Assembly: GCA_041908445.1 (NCBI GenBank) | Contig: JAYRFK010000095.1 | Coordinates: 1 to 64,000 of the forward strand | Length of the DNA stretch: 64,000 nucleotides | Direction of reading: 5' to 3' | DNA from: JAEUJM01 sp041908445 | Lineage (GTDB): Bacteria; Actinomycetota; Acidimicrobiia; Acidimicrobiales; DATDAH01 | Shown: one piece after another, positions 24,449 to 32,745 of the stretch | Layout: each line of letters begins with the position of its first letter | Numbering within the stretch: position 1 is the stretch's first letter | The notes under the pieces: model-generated | The model's database searches: none | What the model was told of the DNA's origin: nothing | What the model saw: the letters and a program-made list of their open reading frames with translations, nothing else | Made by a program: the position numbers and the translations under genes

Positions 24449-25708
24449 ATGAAGCTCGAAGACGTCGACCTCTGCGACCTGGACCGCTTCGTCAGCGCCC
24501 AGCACCACGAGATGTTCCAGGTCCTGCGGGCCGAGGACCCGGTGCACTGGACGCCCGAGCCCGACGGCCCCGGCTTCTGGTCGATCACCAAGCACGCCGA
24601 CCTCGTGGCGGTGAACCGCGACCACGAGACCTTCAGCGCCGAGAAGGGCGGCATCACCCTGCACGAGTTCGACGTGGAGCCCGGCAGCGTCGACATGCGC
24701 GGGAAGATGATGGTGATGACCGACCCGCCGCGGCACACGCGGTACCGGTTGCTCGTCAACAAGGGCTTCACGCCCCGCATGATCGGGATGCTCGAGTCCC
24801 ACCTCGCCTACCGGGCCGAGCTGATCGTCGACTCCGTGATCGAGCAGGGCCACTGCGAGTTCGTCACCGACCTCGCCGCCGAGCTGCCCCTCCAGGCCAT
24901 CGCCGAGATCATGGGCGTGCCCCAGGAGGAGCGCCACCTGCTCTTCGACTGGACCAACGCCATGATCGGTGCCGACGACCCGGAGTACAACAAGGACGAG
25001 AACAACCGGGCCAGCGCCCAGGGGGCCGCCGCGGAGCTCTACCTCTACGCCGCCGCGCTCGGCGAGGCCCGTCGCAACGACCCCCGTGAGGACATCGTCA
25101 CCCGGCTCATCAACGCCGAGATCGACGGCGACAAGCTCAGCTCCGAGGAGTTCGAGCTGTTCATCCTGCTCCTCGCCGTGGCCGGCAACGAGACGACCCG
25201 CAACGCCACCGCCCACGGCATGCACGCGCTGATGACGCACCCCGACCAGTTCGCCCTGCTCTGCGAGCGGCCCGAGCTGCTGCCGACGGCGATCGAGGAG
25301 ATCCTGCGTTGGGCCTCGCCGGTGCTCTACTTCCGCCGCCAGGCCACCCGCGACTACGAGCTGCGAGACAAGACCATCAAGGCCGGGGACAAGGTGGCCA
25401 TGTGGTTCGTGTCGGGCAACCGGGACGAGGACGTCTTCGAGGACCCCTACCGCTTCGACATCACGCGGGCCCCGAACGACCACATCGCCTTCGGTGGCGG
25501 CGGCGCCCACTTCTGCCTCGGCGCCAACCTGGCCCGCCTCGAACTGCGCCTGCTGTTCGAGCAGATCGCCCAGCGGATGCCGGACATGCGCATCGCCGGC
25601 GACGTCGAGCGCCTGCGGTCGAACTTCATCGGCGGCATCAAGCACATCCCGGTCGAGTTCACGCCGGGCCGGCGCCTGCACCCCGAGCCCGTGGGCGCCG
25701 ACGCCTGA
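24449..25708 (+). CDS. Cytochrome P450, possibly CYP125/CYP142-like
   Basis: A 419-residue soluble P450. Motifs: TDPPRHTRYRLLVNKGFTPR (C helix), AVAGNETTRNATAHG (I helix), EEILR (ExxR), and FGGGGAHFCLGANLAR with heme Cys356. The GNETTRN I-helix and the GGAHFCLGANLAR heme loop resemble the CYP125/142/124 sterol- and fatty-acid hydroxylases of mycobacteria by eye, but I cannot assign a family without alignment. A VOC gene and an esterase follow on the same strand (19 and 31 bp apart), so it may head a short operon. CYP125-type enzymes oxidise the C26/27 end of the sterol side chain. Confidence 0.88.
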   Translation: MKLEDVDLCDLDRFVSAQHHEMFQVLRAEDPVHWTPEPDGPGFWSITKHADLVAVNRDHETFSAEKGGITLHEFDVEPGSVDMRGKMMVMTDPPRHTRYRLLVNKGFTPRMIGMLESHLAYRAELIVDSVIEQGHCEFVTDLAAELPLQAIAEIMGVPQEERHLLFDWTNAMIGADDPEYNKDENNRASAQGAAAELYLYAAALGEARRNDPREDIVTRLINAEIDGDKLSSEEFELFILLLAVAGNETTRNATAHGMHALMTHPDQFALLCERPELLPTAIEEILRWASPVLYFRRQATRDYELRDKTIKAGDKVAMWFVSGNRDEDVFEDPYRFDITRAPNDHIAFGGGGAHFCLGANLARLELRLLFEQIAQRMPDMRIAGDVERLRSNFIGGIKHIPVEFTPGRRLHPEPVGADA

Positions 25709-25727
25709 GATCCGGCCCGGCCCTGCC

Positions 25728-26195
25728 GTGACCGCTCCGCTCGTCCCGCACTACCACGTCGGCATCGTGGTGAAGGATCTCGAAGCCGCCCAGGCGGAGC
25801 TGTCCGAGCAGCTCGGCGTGACCTGGGGCCCGACGTTGCGCCTCGACGCCGTCGAGTACCGGACCGCCGACGGGGAGGACATCGCCCTGCCGACGGCCAT
25901 GTGCTACTCGGTCGAAGCGCCCCACCTGGAGCTGATCGAGGAGCTGCCGGGCTCGGTCTGGGTCTGCAACGAGCACTCCAACCTGCACCACCTCGGCTTC
26001 TGGAGCGACGACCTGCCGGGCGACTCCGCCCGGCTGGCGTCCTCCGGCTGCCCGCTCGAGCTGGCCGGCCGCGCCGGAGTCGACGCCCCGGTGACCTTCA
26101 CCTACCAGCGGGGCGAGCTGGATGTGCGCCTCGAGGTGGTCGACGCCGGCATGCGCGACGCCCTCGCCGGCCTCTTCCGCGCCGCCGGCACCTGA
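25728..26195 (+). CDS. VOC-family protein (glyoxalase-like)
   Basis: A 155-residue protein with one VOC domain: HYHVGIVVKDLEAAQAEL at the start, SVEAPHLELIEELPGSVWV in the middle, and HSNLHHLGFWSDDLP toward the end. The likely metal ligands are His (HYHVG), Glu (LELIEE) and His (HHLGF). The GTG start is 19 bp downstream of the P450 stop, so it is probably in the same transcript. Members include ring-cleavage dioxygenases and lactoylglutathione-lyase-like enzymes; the reaction here is not clear. Confidence 0.8.
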   Translation: MTAPLVPHYHVGIVVKDLEAAQAELSEQLGVTWGPTLRLDAVEYRTADGEDIALPTAMCYSVEAPHLELIEELPGSVWVCNEHSNLHHLGFWSDDLPGDSARLASSGCPLELAGRAGVDAPVTFTYQRGELDVRLEVVDAGMRDALAGLFRAAGT

Positions 26196-26226
26196 CCGAA
26201 CCCCACCGTCCTCACCGGAGGCCCCG

Positions 26227-27213
26227 ATGACCGACTCCCCGAGCCTGCCCTGGGCCCTCGACCCCGAGGTCGCCTCGATCCTCGAGTACCTGCCCGAGGG
26301 CGACCTGTCCGACGTGCACGCCGCCCGCGCCCAGATGGACGGGCTCATCGCCCAGTTCGCCGCGGGTGCCGCCGACACGTCGGCCCTCGTGGTGGTCGAC
26401 CACGTGGCCCCCGGGTCGGGCGACCAGCCCGACGTCCCGGTGCGGGTCTACACCCCGCTCGGCGACGGGCCCGAGGGTGGTCACGCCGCGCTCTGCTACC
26501 TGCACGGCGGCGGGTTCGTGATGGGCAGCATCGAGACCGAGCACCTGTCGGCCGCCCAGGTGGCGACCGAGCTCGGGGTCGTGGTGGTGTCGGTGGAGTA
26601 CCGGCTCGCCCCGGAGCACCCTTTCCCCGCCCCGCCCGAGGACTGCTACCACGCGCTGTGCTGGATGCACGCGGAGGCCGACGCACTCGGCATCGACCGC
26701 GCCCGGATCGCGGTCATGGGCTCGTCGGCCGGCGGCGGCCTCTCGGCCGCGGTGGCGTTGATGGCCCGCGACCGTGGCGGCCCCGCCCTGTGCTTCCAGT
26801 TCCTCGGCTTCCCCGAGCTCGACGACCGGCTCGAGACGACCAGCATGCGGACCTTCGTGGACACGCCGCTCTGGCGGCGCCCGAACGCAGAGTGGAGCTG
26901 GCGGTACTACCTCGGCGACGACGGCCCGCCCGAGGGCGGGGTGCGCGAGGGCGTGTCGCCGTACGCGGCGCCGGCGCGGGCCAGCGACCTCGCCGGGCTC
27001 CCGCCGGCCTACATCTCCGCCCAGGAGTTCGACCCGCTGCGCGACGAGGCCCTCGTCTACGCGATGCGCCTCCTGGAGGCCGGCGTGTCCGTCGAGCTCC
27101 ACCACTTCCCCGGGACGTACCACGGCTCGGTGGCGGCGACCTTCGCTGAGGTCTCGAAGCGCCAGCTCCGCGAGCAGTACGACGTGCTCCGCCGCCGCCT
27201 CCGCCTCCCCTGA
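26227..27213 (+). CDS. Alpha/beta hydrolase of the hormone-sensitive-lipase (HSL) family
   Basis: A 328-residue esterase. HSL hallmarks: oxyanion-hole HGGGFVMGS (about 93-101), YRLAPEHPFPAPPED (residue 124 onward), and the nucleophile elbow GSSAGGGLSAAVAL. The Asp is probably in AQEFDPLRDEAL, and the His in FPGTYHGSVAATF. It follows the VOC gene by 31 bp and has GGAG before the ATG (ACCGGAGGCCCCG). It probably hydrolyses an acyl ester such as a steroid, terpenoid or short-chain ester made by the upstream P450. Substrate unknown. Confidence 0.9.
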   Translation: MTDSPSLPWALDPEVASILEYLPEGDLSDVHAARAQMDGLIAQFAAGAADTSALVVVDHVAPGSGDQPDVPVRVYTPLGDGPEGGHAALCYLHGGGFVMGSIETEHLSAAQVATELGVVVVSVEYRLAPEHPFPAPPEDCYHALCWMHAEADALGIDRARIAVMGSSAGGGLSAAVALMARDRGGPALCFQFLGFPELDDRLETTSMRTFVDTPLWRRPNAEWSWRYYLGDDGPPEGGVREGVSPYAAPARASDLAGLPPAYISAQEFDPLRDEALVYAMRLLEAGVSVELHHFPGTYHGSVAATFAEVSKRQLREQYDVLRRRLRLP

Positions 27214-27251
27214 TCGGGCGCGCCCCCCGACACCGAGGGGTGACCGGTCGG

Positions 27252-27257
27252 TAAGGT
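27252..27257 (+). promoter_or_regulatory. -10 element upstream of the first Ser/Thr kinase
   Basis: TAAGGT, then nine bases, then ATG 27267. No Shine-Dalgarno sequence. The spacing is slightly long for a leaderless start but close to others in this window. Confidence 0.35.
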
Positions 27258-27266
27258 CGGGCGGCG

Positions 27267-28694
27267 ATGGCGGTCGAGATCCCCGGCTACGGGAGCTTCG
27301 AGGAGATCGCGCGGGGTGGCTTCGGTGTCGTCTACCGCGCCGAGGACGTGGAGCTGGGCCGGGTCGTGGCGGTCAAGGTGCTCTCGCGGGTGGAGCTCGA
27401 CGACGAGGCGCTCGTGCGCTTCGACCGCGAGCGCCGAGCGATGGGCGCGCTGTCCTGGCACCCTCACATCGTCGTGGTGCACGACTCCGGCCGCACCGGC
27501 GACGGCGAGCCCTACCTGGCCATGGAGTACCTCGAGGGCGGCTCGCTGGCCGACGACCTCGCGGCCCGGGGTGCGCTGGCGTGGGACGAGGCCGTCGCCC
27601 GGGTGATCGAGGTCGCGGGGGCCCTCCAGGTCGCCCACGACGCCGGTCTGCTCCACCGTGACCTCAAACCCGCCAACATCATGCGGGGGCCCTACGGCGA
27701 GGCGAAGCTCACCGACTTCGGCATCGTCGGCACCGAGGACGCCGGCAACACCGCGACCGGCATGGTCAGCTTCACCCTGGGCCACGCTGCGCCCGAGGTG
27801 CTCCAGGGCGAGCGGGCCACGGCGCGCTCCGACGTGTACTCCCTCGCCTCGACCCTCTTCGAGCTCGTCGCGGGCCGGGCCCCGTTCCTGCGGGCGGGCG
27901 AGGACTCGATCGTCCCCGCGGTCATGCGCACGGTCAACGAACCGGTTCCCGACCTCGGCCGTCCGGACGCCCCGATCGGCCTCATGGCCGTGCTGACCGC
28001 GGCGATGGCCAAGGACCCCGAGTCACGCCCGGCGGACCCCGCCGCCCTGGGCAGGCTGCTGCAGCAGGTCCAGCGGGAGGCCGGGGTGCCCGTGACCGAG
28101 CTGCGCCTCGACCCCACGGCCGGCGGCGCCGACCTCGACCAGTCGGGCGCGACCGTCGCCGTCGCGGCGCCGACCATGGTCCCGAAGTCGGCGTCGGCGC
28201 CGCCGGTGCCGCCCCCGGCTCCACCCGCGCGGGACACGGCGTCGAGCGGCACGGGCCCGCGGCGTGGGGTCGTGGTCGGCGCCATCGCCGGGGCGGTCGC
28301 CCTCGTCGCCGTGGCCGTCGTGGCGGCGCTCGTGCTGGGTGGCGGCGACGGCTCGTCGGACGGGGAGGCGGCGCCCACGACGACGACGTCGGCCGTCGGG
28401 GACGACGGTTCGGATCCGACGGCGACGACGGAGCCGGCATCGCAGTCGGAGGCCGACGAGGGCTCGGGGAGCCTCACCCTCGAGCTCTGGTGTGACTCGG
28501 TCGACCAGTACGTCGAGCTGGCGGACCGCCTGCTGGCCGATCCGTCCAACACCGAGCTGCAGGCGCAGATCGCCGAGTCCGGTCCGGCGCTGTCCGAGGC
28601 GGCCGTCACCCTGGCCCAGTCCGGATTGAGCGCCGAGGAGCAGGTGCGCTACCAGGAGTGCAGCGACGCCCTGACGGAGGCAGGCCAGGGCTGA
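27267..28694 (+). CDS. Membrane Ser/Thr protein kinase (PknB-like, short extracytoplasmic tail)
   Basis: A 475-residue kinase. The catalytic domain (8-265) is intact: Gly-rich GGFGVVYRA, VAVKVL (Lys37), HRDLKPANIM (Asp132), DFG (150-152), APE in HAAPEVL. A Pro/Ala-rich linker (about 300-330), one membrane helix (about 335-357) and an acidic/Ser/Thr extracytoplasmic segment end in an about 70-residue helical tail (LELWCDSVDQYVELADRLL). It is paralogous to the kinase at 35660-37930 (shared RGGFG, RFDRE, RAMGALSWHP). The ligand and substrates are unknown. Confidence 0.92.
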   Translation: MAVEIPGYGSFEEIARGGFGVVYRAEDVELGRVVAVKVLSRVELDDEALVRFDRERRAMGALSWHPHIVVVHDSGRTGDGEPYLAMEYLEGGSLADDLAARGALAWDEAVARVIEVAGALQVAHDAGLLHRDLKPANIMRGPYGEAKLTDFGIVGTEDAGNTATGMVSFTLGHAAPEVLQGERATARSDVYSLASTLFELVAGRAPFLRAGEDSIVPAVMRTVNEPVPDLGRPDAPIGLMAVLTAAMAKDPESRPADPAALGRLLQQVQREAGVPVTELRLDPTAGGADLDQSGATVAVAAPTMVPKSASAPPVPPPAPPARDTASSGTGPRRGVVVGAIAGAVALVAVAVVAALVLGGGDGSSDGEAAPTTTTSAVGDDGSDPTATTEPASQSEADEGSGSLTLELWCDSVDQYVELADRLLADPSNTELQAQIAESGPALSEAAVTLAQSGLSAEEQVRYQECSDALTEAGQG

Positions 28695-28736
28695 CCTTCC
28701 GCCTCGCCTCACTGGTCGCCCCGCCCGATGCAGCGG

Positions 28737-28742
28737 TAGTAT
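28737..28742 (+). promoter_or_regulatory. -10 element, leaderless start of the VapB-like antitoxin
   Basis: TAGTAT ends six bases before ATG 28749. AGTAT is repeated directly (AGTATCAAAGTAT, 28738-28750), a possible binding site for the ribbon-helix-helix antitoxin. Confidence 0.45.
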
Positions 28743-28748
28743 CAAAGT

Positions 28749-29027
28749 ATGGCAAAGAGGAAGATCACGGTGACGGTCGACGAGGAGCTCGTCGAGACCG
28801 CCCAGGCGCTCGGTGCCGAGTCGCTGTCGTCCGTGGTCAACCGGGCCCTGGCCCAGGAGGTCGACCGGCGGGCCCGTGCGGCCGCACTGGCCCGCCTCCT
28901 CGCCGAGTGGGACGCTGCGTTCGGCCCGGTCGACCGTGCAGCCGCAGCCTGGGCGGCCGAGGTGTTCGACGAGCTCGACGGCGTCGCCGGCGATCCCGGC
29001 GGCGCCCCGCAGGTCGGTGCCGCGTGA
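28749..29027 (+). CDS. Ribbon-helix-helix antitoxin (VapB-like)
   Basis: A 92-residue protein. The N-terminal strand KITVTVDEELVE and helices AQALGAESLSSVVNRAL fit a CopG/MetJ-type ribbon-helix-helix, which binds operator DNA as a dimer. The Ala/Arg-rich remainder (to about residue 70) would wrap the toxin. It overlaps the PIN gene by 4 bp (GTGA), the normal toxin-antitoxin arrangement. Confidence 0.85.
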   Translation: MAKRKITVTVDEELVETAQALGAESLSSVVNRALAQEVDRRARAAALARLLAEWDAAFGPVDRAAAAWAAEVFDELDGVAGDPGGAPQVGAA

Positions 29028-29479
29028 CCGAGGCCGGCGTCACCGGCGCCTTGCCGGTGGTGCTCGACGCGGCCGGTCTCACCGCACTGAGCGACGCCCA
29101 CCCGTCCGACCGACTCCGGGCCCTGCTCGCCGAGGCGGCCCGCCGTGGTCGCGAGGTCGTGGCCCCCACCCTGGTGTGCGCCGAGGTCGCCCGGGGCCGG
29201 GTGCGCACCCGCTCGCTCGAGGCGGCGCTCTCCCGGCACCAGGCGGGCCGCGGGGAGCGGCCGGCGGTCCGGCTCATCGACACCGACTTCCGGCTGGCCC
29301 GCCAGGTCGGCGCCATCCTCGACGCCGCCGGCGCGGCGACGCCCCGGGTGGTCGACGCCCACGTGGTCGCCGTCTGCGTCCCCTACGGCGGGGGCCTGGT
29401 GGTCACGTCCGACGAGGACGACATCCTCGGCCTGGCCGCGGCGGTGCCGTCGGCGAGGATCCAGGCCGTCCGCCCCTGA
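29024..29479 (+). CDS. PIN-domain toxin (VapC-like RNase)
   Basis: A 151-residue PIN protein. The acidic residues expected of a PIN active site are present: Asp15 (VVLDAAGLTAL), Glu54 (CAEVARG), Asp111 (VDAHVVAV) and Asp130 with neighbouring acids (TSDEDDI). Such toxins cut tRNA or rRNA unless bound by their antitoxin. The GTG start lies inside the antitoxin stop. The module sits just downstream of a kinase gene. Confidence 0.82.
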   Translation: MTEAGVTGALPVVLDAAGLTALSDAHPSDRLRALLAEAARRGREVVAPTLVCAEVARGRVRTRSLEAALSRHQAGRGERPAVRLIDTDFRLARQVGAILDAAGAATPRVVDAHVVAVCVPYGGGLVVTSDEDDILGLAAAVPSARIQAVRP

Positions 29480-29581
29480 TCGAGGCTCCTCGAGACGATC
29501 GACTCCTCGGGACGCTGCCGTCGCCGCTGGCTACGCTCTCGGCAGCGGCCGGTTGGGACCGGGCGACCGGGGAGGGCGGTG

Positions 29582-30034
29582 ATGGCGGTCGATCGACACT
29601 CGGGCAAGGGCAAGGCCATGGCGGCGATGAACCGCGGCTTTGGCGCTCTGCAGCGCTCGTTGTACCGGGCGTCCAACGGGCGGATCATGGGCAAGACCGC
29701 GGGGCTTCCCGTGTTGCTGCTCACCGTGACCGGGCGCCGCACGGGCCAGCGTCGGACGGTGCCGCTCGTCTACTGGGAGCGGGACGGCAGCTACGTCGTC
29801 TCCGCCTCGGCCGCAGGGATGTGGTTGCCGATGTGGTACCGCAACCTCGAAGCCGACCCACGCGTCGAGGTCCAGGTTGGTGCGCGGCGTTTCCGCTCGA
29901 CCGCCCACCTCGCCGACGAGCAGGAGAGCCTCGAGCTCTGGAGGGTGACCGAATCGCTCAACAAGCGCTTCGCGGGGTACCGCGAATCGCTCGACCACGA
30001 CATCCCGATGGTGGTGCTGACCCCCGACCCCTGA
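29582..30034 (+). CDS. Deazaflavin (F420)-dependent nitroreductase-like protein (Ddn family)
   Basis: A 150-residue split beta-barrel protein. MNRGFGALQRSLYRASNGR and TAGLPVLLLTVTGRRTGQRR are typical of the DDN family (the F420-contact region with TxGRRTG), followed by WERDGSYVVSASAAG and EVQVGARRF. Such proteins use F420H2 to reduce nitroimidazoles, quinones or enones. This implies that the host makes F420, in line with an actinobacterium. The ATG is preceded by GGGGAGG; a GTG one codon earlier is also possible. Substrate unknown. Confidence 0.85.
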   Translation: MAVDRHSGKGKAMAAMNRGFGALQRSLYRASNGRIMGKTAGLPVLLLTVTGRRTGQRRTVPLVYWERDGSYVVSASAAGMWLPMWYRNLEADPRVEVQVGARRFRSTAHLADEQESLELWRVTESLNKRFAGYRESLDHDIPMVVLTPDP

Positions 30035-30215
30035 TCAGCCCGTCGCCGACCGGACGCGGTCCGAGAGAAAGGTGCGCAGCCGGCGCTGTGCGTCCTCGGG
30101 CTCGTCGAGGAAGGCGAAGGTCATCGAGTCCTCGAACCACGTGAGTTCGGCGTTCGGGAAGGTGGCGGCCAGGCGCTCGCCGTACTTCTTCGGGAAGAGG
30201 CGTCGTCGGCGGCCC
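30035..30215 (-). pseudogene. 3' remnant of an alpha/beta hydrolase gene
   Basis: The minus-strand frame reads LFPKKYGERLAATFPNAEL then TWFEDSMTFAFLDEPEDAQ and ends SATG with a stop. This looks like the last helix and strand of an alpha/beta hydrolase, including an acidic/His-free variant of the usual catalytic-His loop. Nothing of the rest is found upstream, where the SDR gene begins about 30 bp away in the same orientation. A truncated leftover, not a gene. Confidence 0.55.
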
Positions 30216-30243
30216 GTCGAGGTCGGGCGACGGGTGGCGGCGC

Positions 30244-31023
30244 TCAGAGGGTGCGGAAGAAGCCGCCGTCGACGAGGAGTTGGGCGCCGTTGACGTACGC
30301 GGACGCGTCGCTGGCCAGGAAGAGGCAGACGCCGACCATGTCGTGAGGCACCCCGATGCGCTTCATGGGGTTCATGGCCCCGGCCTGGGCCTTCATCTCG
30401 GGCGACCAGGCGTCGGTGATGTCGGTGTCGAAGGCGCCGGGCAGCACGAGGTTGGCCCGCACCTTCGGCGCCCAGGCGCCGGCCAGCCCGAGGGTGAGCG
30501 CGTTGAGGCTGGCCTTGGCCATGGCGTAGGGCAGGTCCGACGGCATGGGCCGGTACGAGCCGGCCGTGGACACGTTGATGATCGAGCCGCCGTCCCCCTC
30601 GGCCATGCGGCTGCCGAACAGGGCGCTGAGCCGGAACGGGCCGCGTGCGTTGACCGCGTGGACCTTGTCGTAGAGCTCCTCGGTGACCGAGGGCAGGTCG
30701 GGGTAGAGGGGGGACATGCCGGCGTTGTTGACGAGCACGTCGCAGCGGCCGAACTCGCCGTAGACGGCGTCGATGAGCGCGTCGGCGTCCTCCCAGCGGC
30801 CGACGTGGCACGCGACGGGCAGCGCTCGCCGTCCGGTCGCCGCCGTGATCTCCTCGGCGGCGGTCACGCAGTTGTCGTACTTGCGGCTGGCGATCACGAC
30901 GTCGGCGCCCGCGGTCGCGAACCCCTCGGCGACCGCCCGGCCGATGCCCCGGCTCCCGCCGGTGACCACCGCCACCTTCCCCGTCAGGTCGAACAGCTGC
31001 GCAGGCGTCTCCACGGGCGCCAT
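30244..31023 (-). CDS. Short-chain dehydrogenase/reductase (SDR)
   Basis: A 259-residue classical SDR. Cofactor motif VVTGGSRGIGRAVAE (20-34), NNAG in VLVNNAGMSPL, catalytic Ser in NVSTAGSY and the YxxxK motif as YAMAK. The C-terminus has VLPGAFDTDITDAW and NGAQLLVDGGF. It could oxidise a hydroxyl in the catabolic pathways of this region, but the substrate is unknown. ATG 31023 (MAPVETPAQLF) is preferred because the cofactor strand begins at residue 14. It faces the Fur-type gene across a palindrome-containing gap. Confidence 0.9.
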   Translation of the reverse strand: MAPVETPAQLFDLTGKVAVVTGGSRGIGRAVAEGFATAGADVVIASRKYDNCVTAAEEITAATGRRALPVACHVGRWEDADALIDAVYGEFGRCDVLVNNAGMSPLYPDLPSVTEELYDKVHAVNARGPFRLSALFGSRMAEGDGGSIINVSTAGSYRPMPSDLPYAMAKASLNALTLGLAGAWAPKVRANLVLPGAFDTDITDAWSPEMKAQAGAMNPMKRIGVPHDMVGVCLFLASDASAYVNGAQLLVDGGFFRTL

Positions 31024-31065
31024 GGTCCCACCGTCGGGCGGGTCCGGCCGCGGGATCTCCTCAGA

Positions 31066-31080
31066 TTGGAATAGATCCAA
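31066..31080. promoter_or_regulatory. Inverted repeat between SDR and Fur-type genes
   Basis: TTGGAATAGATCCAA has perfect 5-bp arms around ATAGA. It lies in the 79-bp gap between the divergent SDR and fur-type starts and could be the Fur protein's own operator. A Shine-Dalgarno (TTGGAGGGG) precedes the fur GTG. Confidence 0.45.
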
Positions 31081-31102
31081 ACTGTGAGGGGTTGGAGGGG
31101 TC

Positions 31103-31588
31103 GTGACGACGATGACCGAGCACGTGGAGCAGGACCTGCGGGCCGCCGGGCTGCGCTGCACCGCCCCCCGGGTCGCGGTGCTGTCCGAACTGCGGGCCGA
31201 GCCCGGGCACTGGCGGGTCGACGAGGTCGCCGCCGCCGTGCGCGGCCGCCTCGGTCGGGTCTCGACGCAGGCGGTCTACGACGTGCTCGACGCGCTCGAG
31301 GACGCCGGCCTCGCCCGGCGGGTGCAGCCCGCTGGCGGCGCCGCCCGGTTCGAGGCCCGCACCACGGGGCACGACCACGCCGTGTGCCGGTCGTGCGGCG
31401 CCATCGTCGACCTCGAGCCCGGATCGCGGTCGCCCCGCCGGCTGCCCGACGTGGGCGACGGCTTCGTGGCCGAGGCCGTCGAGCTCACCGTCTGGGGGCG
31501 CTGCGCCACCTGCGCGGAGGCCGCGACCTCCGAGGATCGCGCCGTCGTCGTCACCGACCCCACCCCCCACCCCGACCCACCCGAGTGA
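31103..31588 (+). CDS. Fur-family metalloregulator (FurA/PerR-like)
   Basis: A 161-residue Fur protein: N-terminal winged helix (GLRCTAPRVAVLSELRAEPGH, VSTQAVYDVLDALEDAGL), then the hinge and HDHAVCRSCG with Cys95 and Cys98, and a second pair Cys134/Cys137 (WGRCATC), giving the structural Zn site. His90/His92 (HDH) suit a regulatory metal site. Dps follows 13 bp downstream, so the pair probably controls peroxide/iron stress, as FurA-KatG or PerR-Dps do elsewhere. A GTG start with an ATG three codons later; GGAGGGG supports the GTG. Confidence 0.9.
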   Translation: MTTMTEHVEQDLRAAGLRCTAPRVAVLSELRAEPGHWRVDEVAAAVRGRLGRVSTQAVYDVLDALEDAGLARRVQPAGGAARFEARTTGHDHAVCRSCGAIVDLEPGSRSPRRLPDVGDGFVAEAVELTVWGRCATCAEAATSEDRAVVVTDPTPHPDPPE

Positions 31589-31601
31589 AGGAGCCACCCC
31601 A

Positions 31602-32090
31602 GTGAGCCAGTCCACCATCGACACCAGCATCGACATCGGCATCGACGCCGACGACCGGGCCGCCATCACCGAGGGCCTGTCCCGCCTGCTGGCCGACAGC
31701 TACACCCTCTACCTGAAGACCCACAACTACCACTGGAACGTGACCGGCCCGATGTTCCAGACGCTGCACCTCATGTTCGAGCAGCAGTACAACGAGCTCG
31801 CCCTCGCGGTCGACGAGATCGCCGAGCGCATCCGGGCCCTGGGCGCGCCGGCGCCGGGGAGCTACCGGGAGTTCGCGGCGCTGTCGTCGGTGACCGAGGA
31901 CGACGACCGGCCCGAGGCCACCGAGATGGTGCGCCGCCTCGTCGCCGCCCACGAGACCGTGGCCCGCACCGCCCGCTCGGTGTACCCGGTGGTCGAGGCG
32001 GCCCACGACGAGCCCACCGCCGACCTGCTCACCCAGCGCCTCCAGGTGCACGAGAAGACCGCCTGGATGCTCCGCAGCCTCCTCGCCTGA
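31602..32090 (+). CDS. dps: Dps-family DNA-protection ferritin
   Basis: A 162-residue Dps protein. The ferroxidase pattern is present: YLKTHNYHWNVTGPMFQTLH followed by MFEQQYNELALAVDEIAER. The subunits form a 12-mer that binds iron, uses hydrogen peroxide and shields DNA. An acidic N-terminus (STIDTSIDIGIDADD) may affect DNA binding. It has a GTG start with AAGGAG upstream and lies directly after the Fur-type gene, so it is probably repressed by it. A large hairpin follows. Confidence 0.93.
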   Translation: MSQSTIDTSIDIGIDADDRAAITEGLSRLLADSYTLYLKTHNYHWNVTGPMFQTLHLMFEQQYNELALAVDEIAERIRALGAPAPGSYREFAALSSVTEDDDRPEATEMVRRLVAAHETVARTARSVYPVVEAAHDEPTADLLTQRLQVHEKTAWMLRSLLA

Positions 32091-32096
32091 CCGTGA

Positions 32097-32166
32097 GGCG
32101 ACCTCGCCGGCCCGGTGGACTCTGGGGCTCGCCCCCTCAGGGTCCGGTGGGCCGGCCGAGGTCGCC
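32097..32166. terminator. Large imperfect hairpin between convergent dps and tetR-type genes
   Basis: GGCGACCTCGCCGGCCC (from 32097) pairs with 32150-32166 (one bulge), and the inner GGAC.. to ..GTCC and GGGGC/GCCCC segments extend the stem. It lies seven bases after the dps stop and includes the last codons of the convergent tetR-type gene. A likely bidirectional terminator. Confidence 0.5.
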
Positions 32167-32745
32167 GGAGAGGTACCGGTGCACGGTGGGCGCCACCGCC
32201 GCGACGAGCACGTCCGGCTCGGCGTCCGCCAGTGCGGGTGACTCGAGGACGAAGCGGAGGTAGGCCAGACCGACCACCTGGGACGCGACCAGCCCGGCCC
32301 GGAGCGCGGCGTCCGTGCCGCCGATGGCCCCTGCGATCCGGTCGGCGATCTGGGCGGTGAAGAGCTCGCGGACGCGGGCCGCCGCCGCCTCGTTCGAGAG
32401 GGCGACCCGCATCAGGGCCTGCATCGTCCGCCGGAACCGGGGCACCTCCCAGAGCTCGATCATCGTGCGCAGCAGCGCCTCGGCCTCGGCCAGCGTGCCC
32501 GACTCGATGTGGTCGGTGACGACCCGGGGGTCCATGGGCAGCTCGATGGCGGCGTCGAGCAGCGCCTCCTTGGTGCCGAAGTAGTGGTGGACCATGGCGG
32601 GGTCGACGCCCGCCCGCCGCGCGATCTCGCGGACGGTCGCGCGCTCGTAGCCGAGCTCGGCGAAACACTCGAGCGCGGCGTCGAGGATCTCCTGGCGGGT
32701 GTCCGGCGCCCCCGGCCGGCGTCCCCGTGGACGCGGCCCGGTCAC
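32137..32745 (-). CDS. TetR-family regulator of the ABC exporter operon
   Basis: A 202-residue TetR protein. HTH region: TRQEILDAALECFAELGYER then ATVREIARRAGVDPAMVHHYF. A ligand-binding C-terminal helical domain follows (TMIELWEVPRFRRTMQALMR and so on). It is the last gene of a four-gene operon (permease, two ATPases, regulator) with GTGA overlaps. It probably represses the whole operon, responding to a compound the transporter exports. Confidence 0.9.
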   Translation of the reverse strand: MTGPRPRGRRPGAPDTRQEILDAALECFAELGYERATVREIARRAGVDPAMVHHYFGTKEALLDAAIELPMDPRVVTDHIESGTLAEAEALLRTMIELWEVPRFRRTMQALMRVALSNEAAAARVRELFTAQIADRIAGAIGGTDAALRAGLVASQVVGLAYLRFVLESPALADAEPDVLVAAVAPTVHRYLSGDLGRPTGP

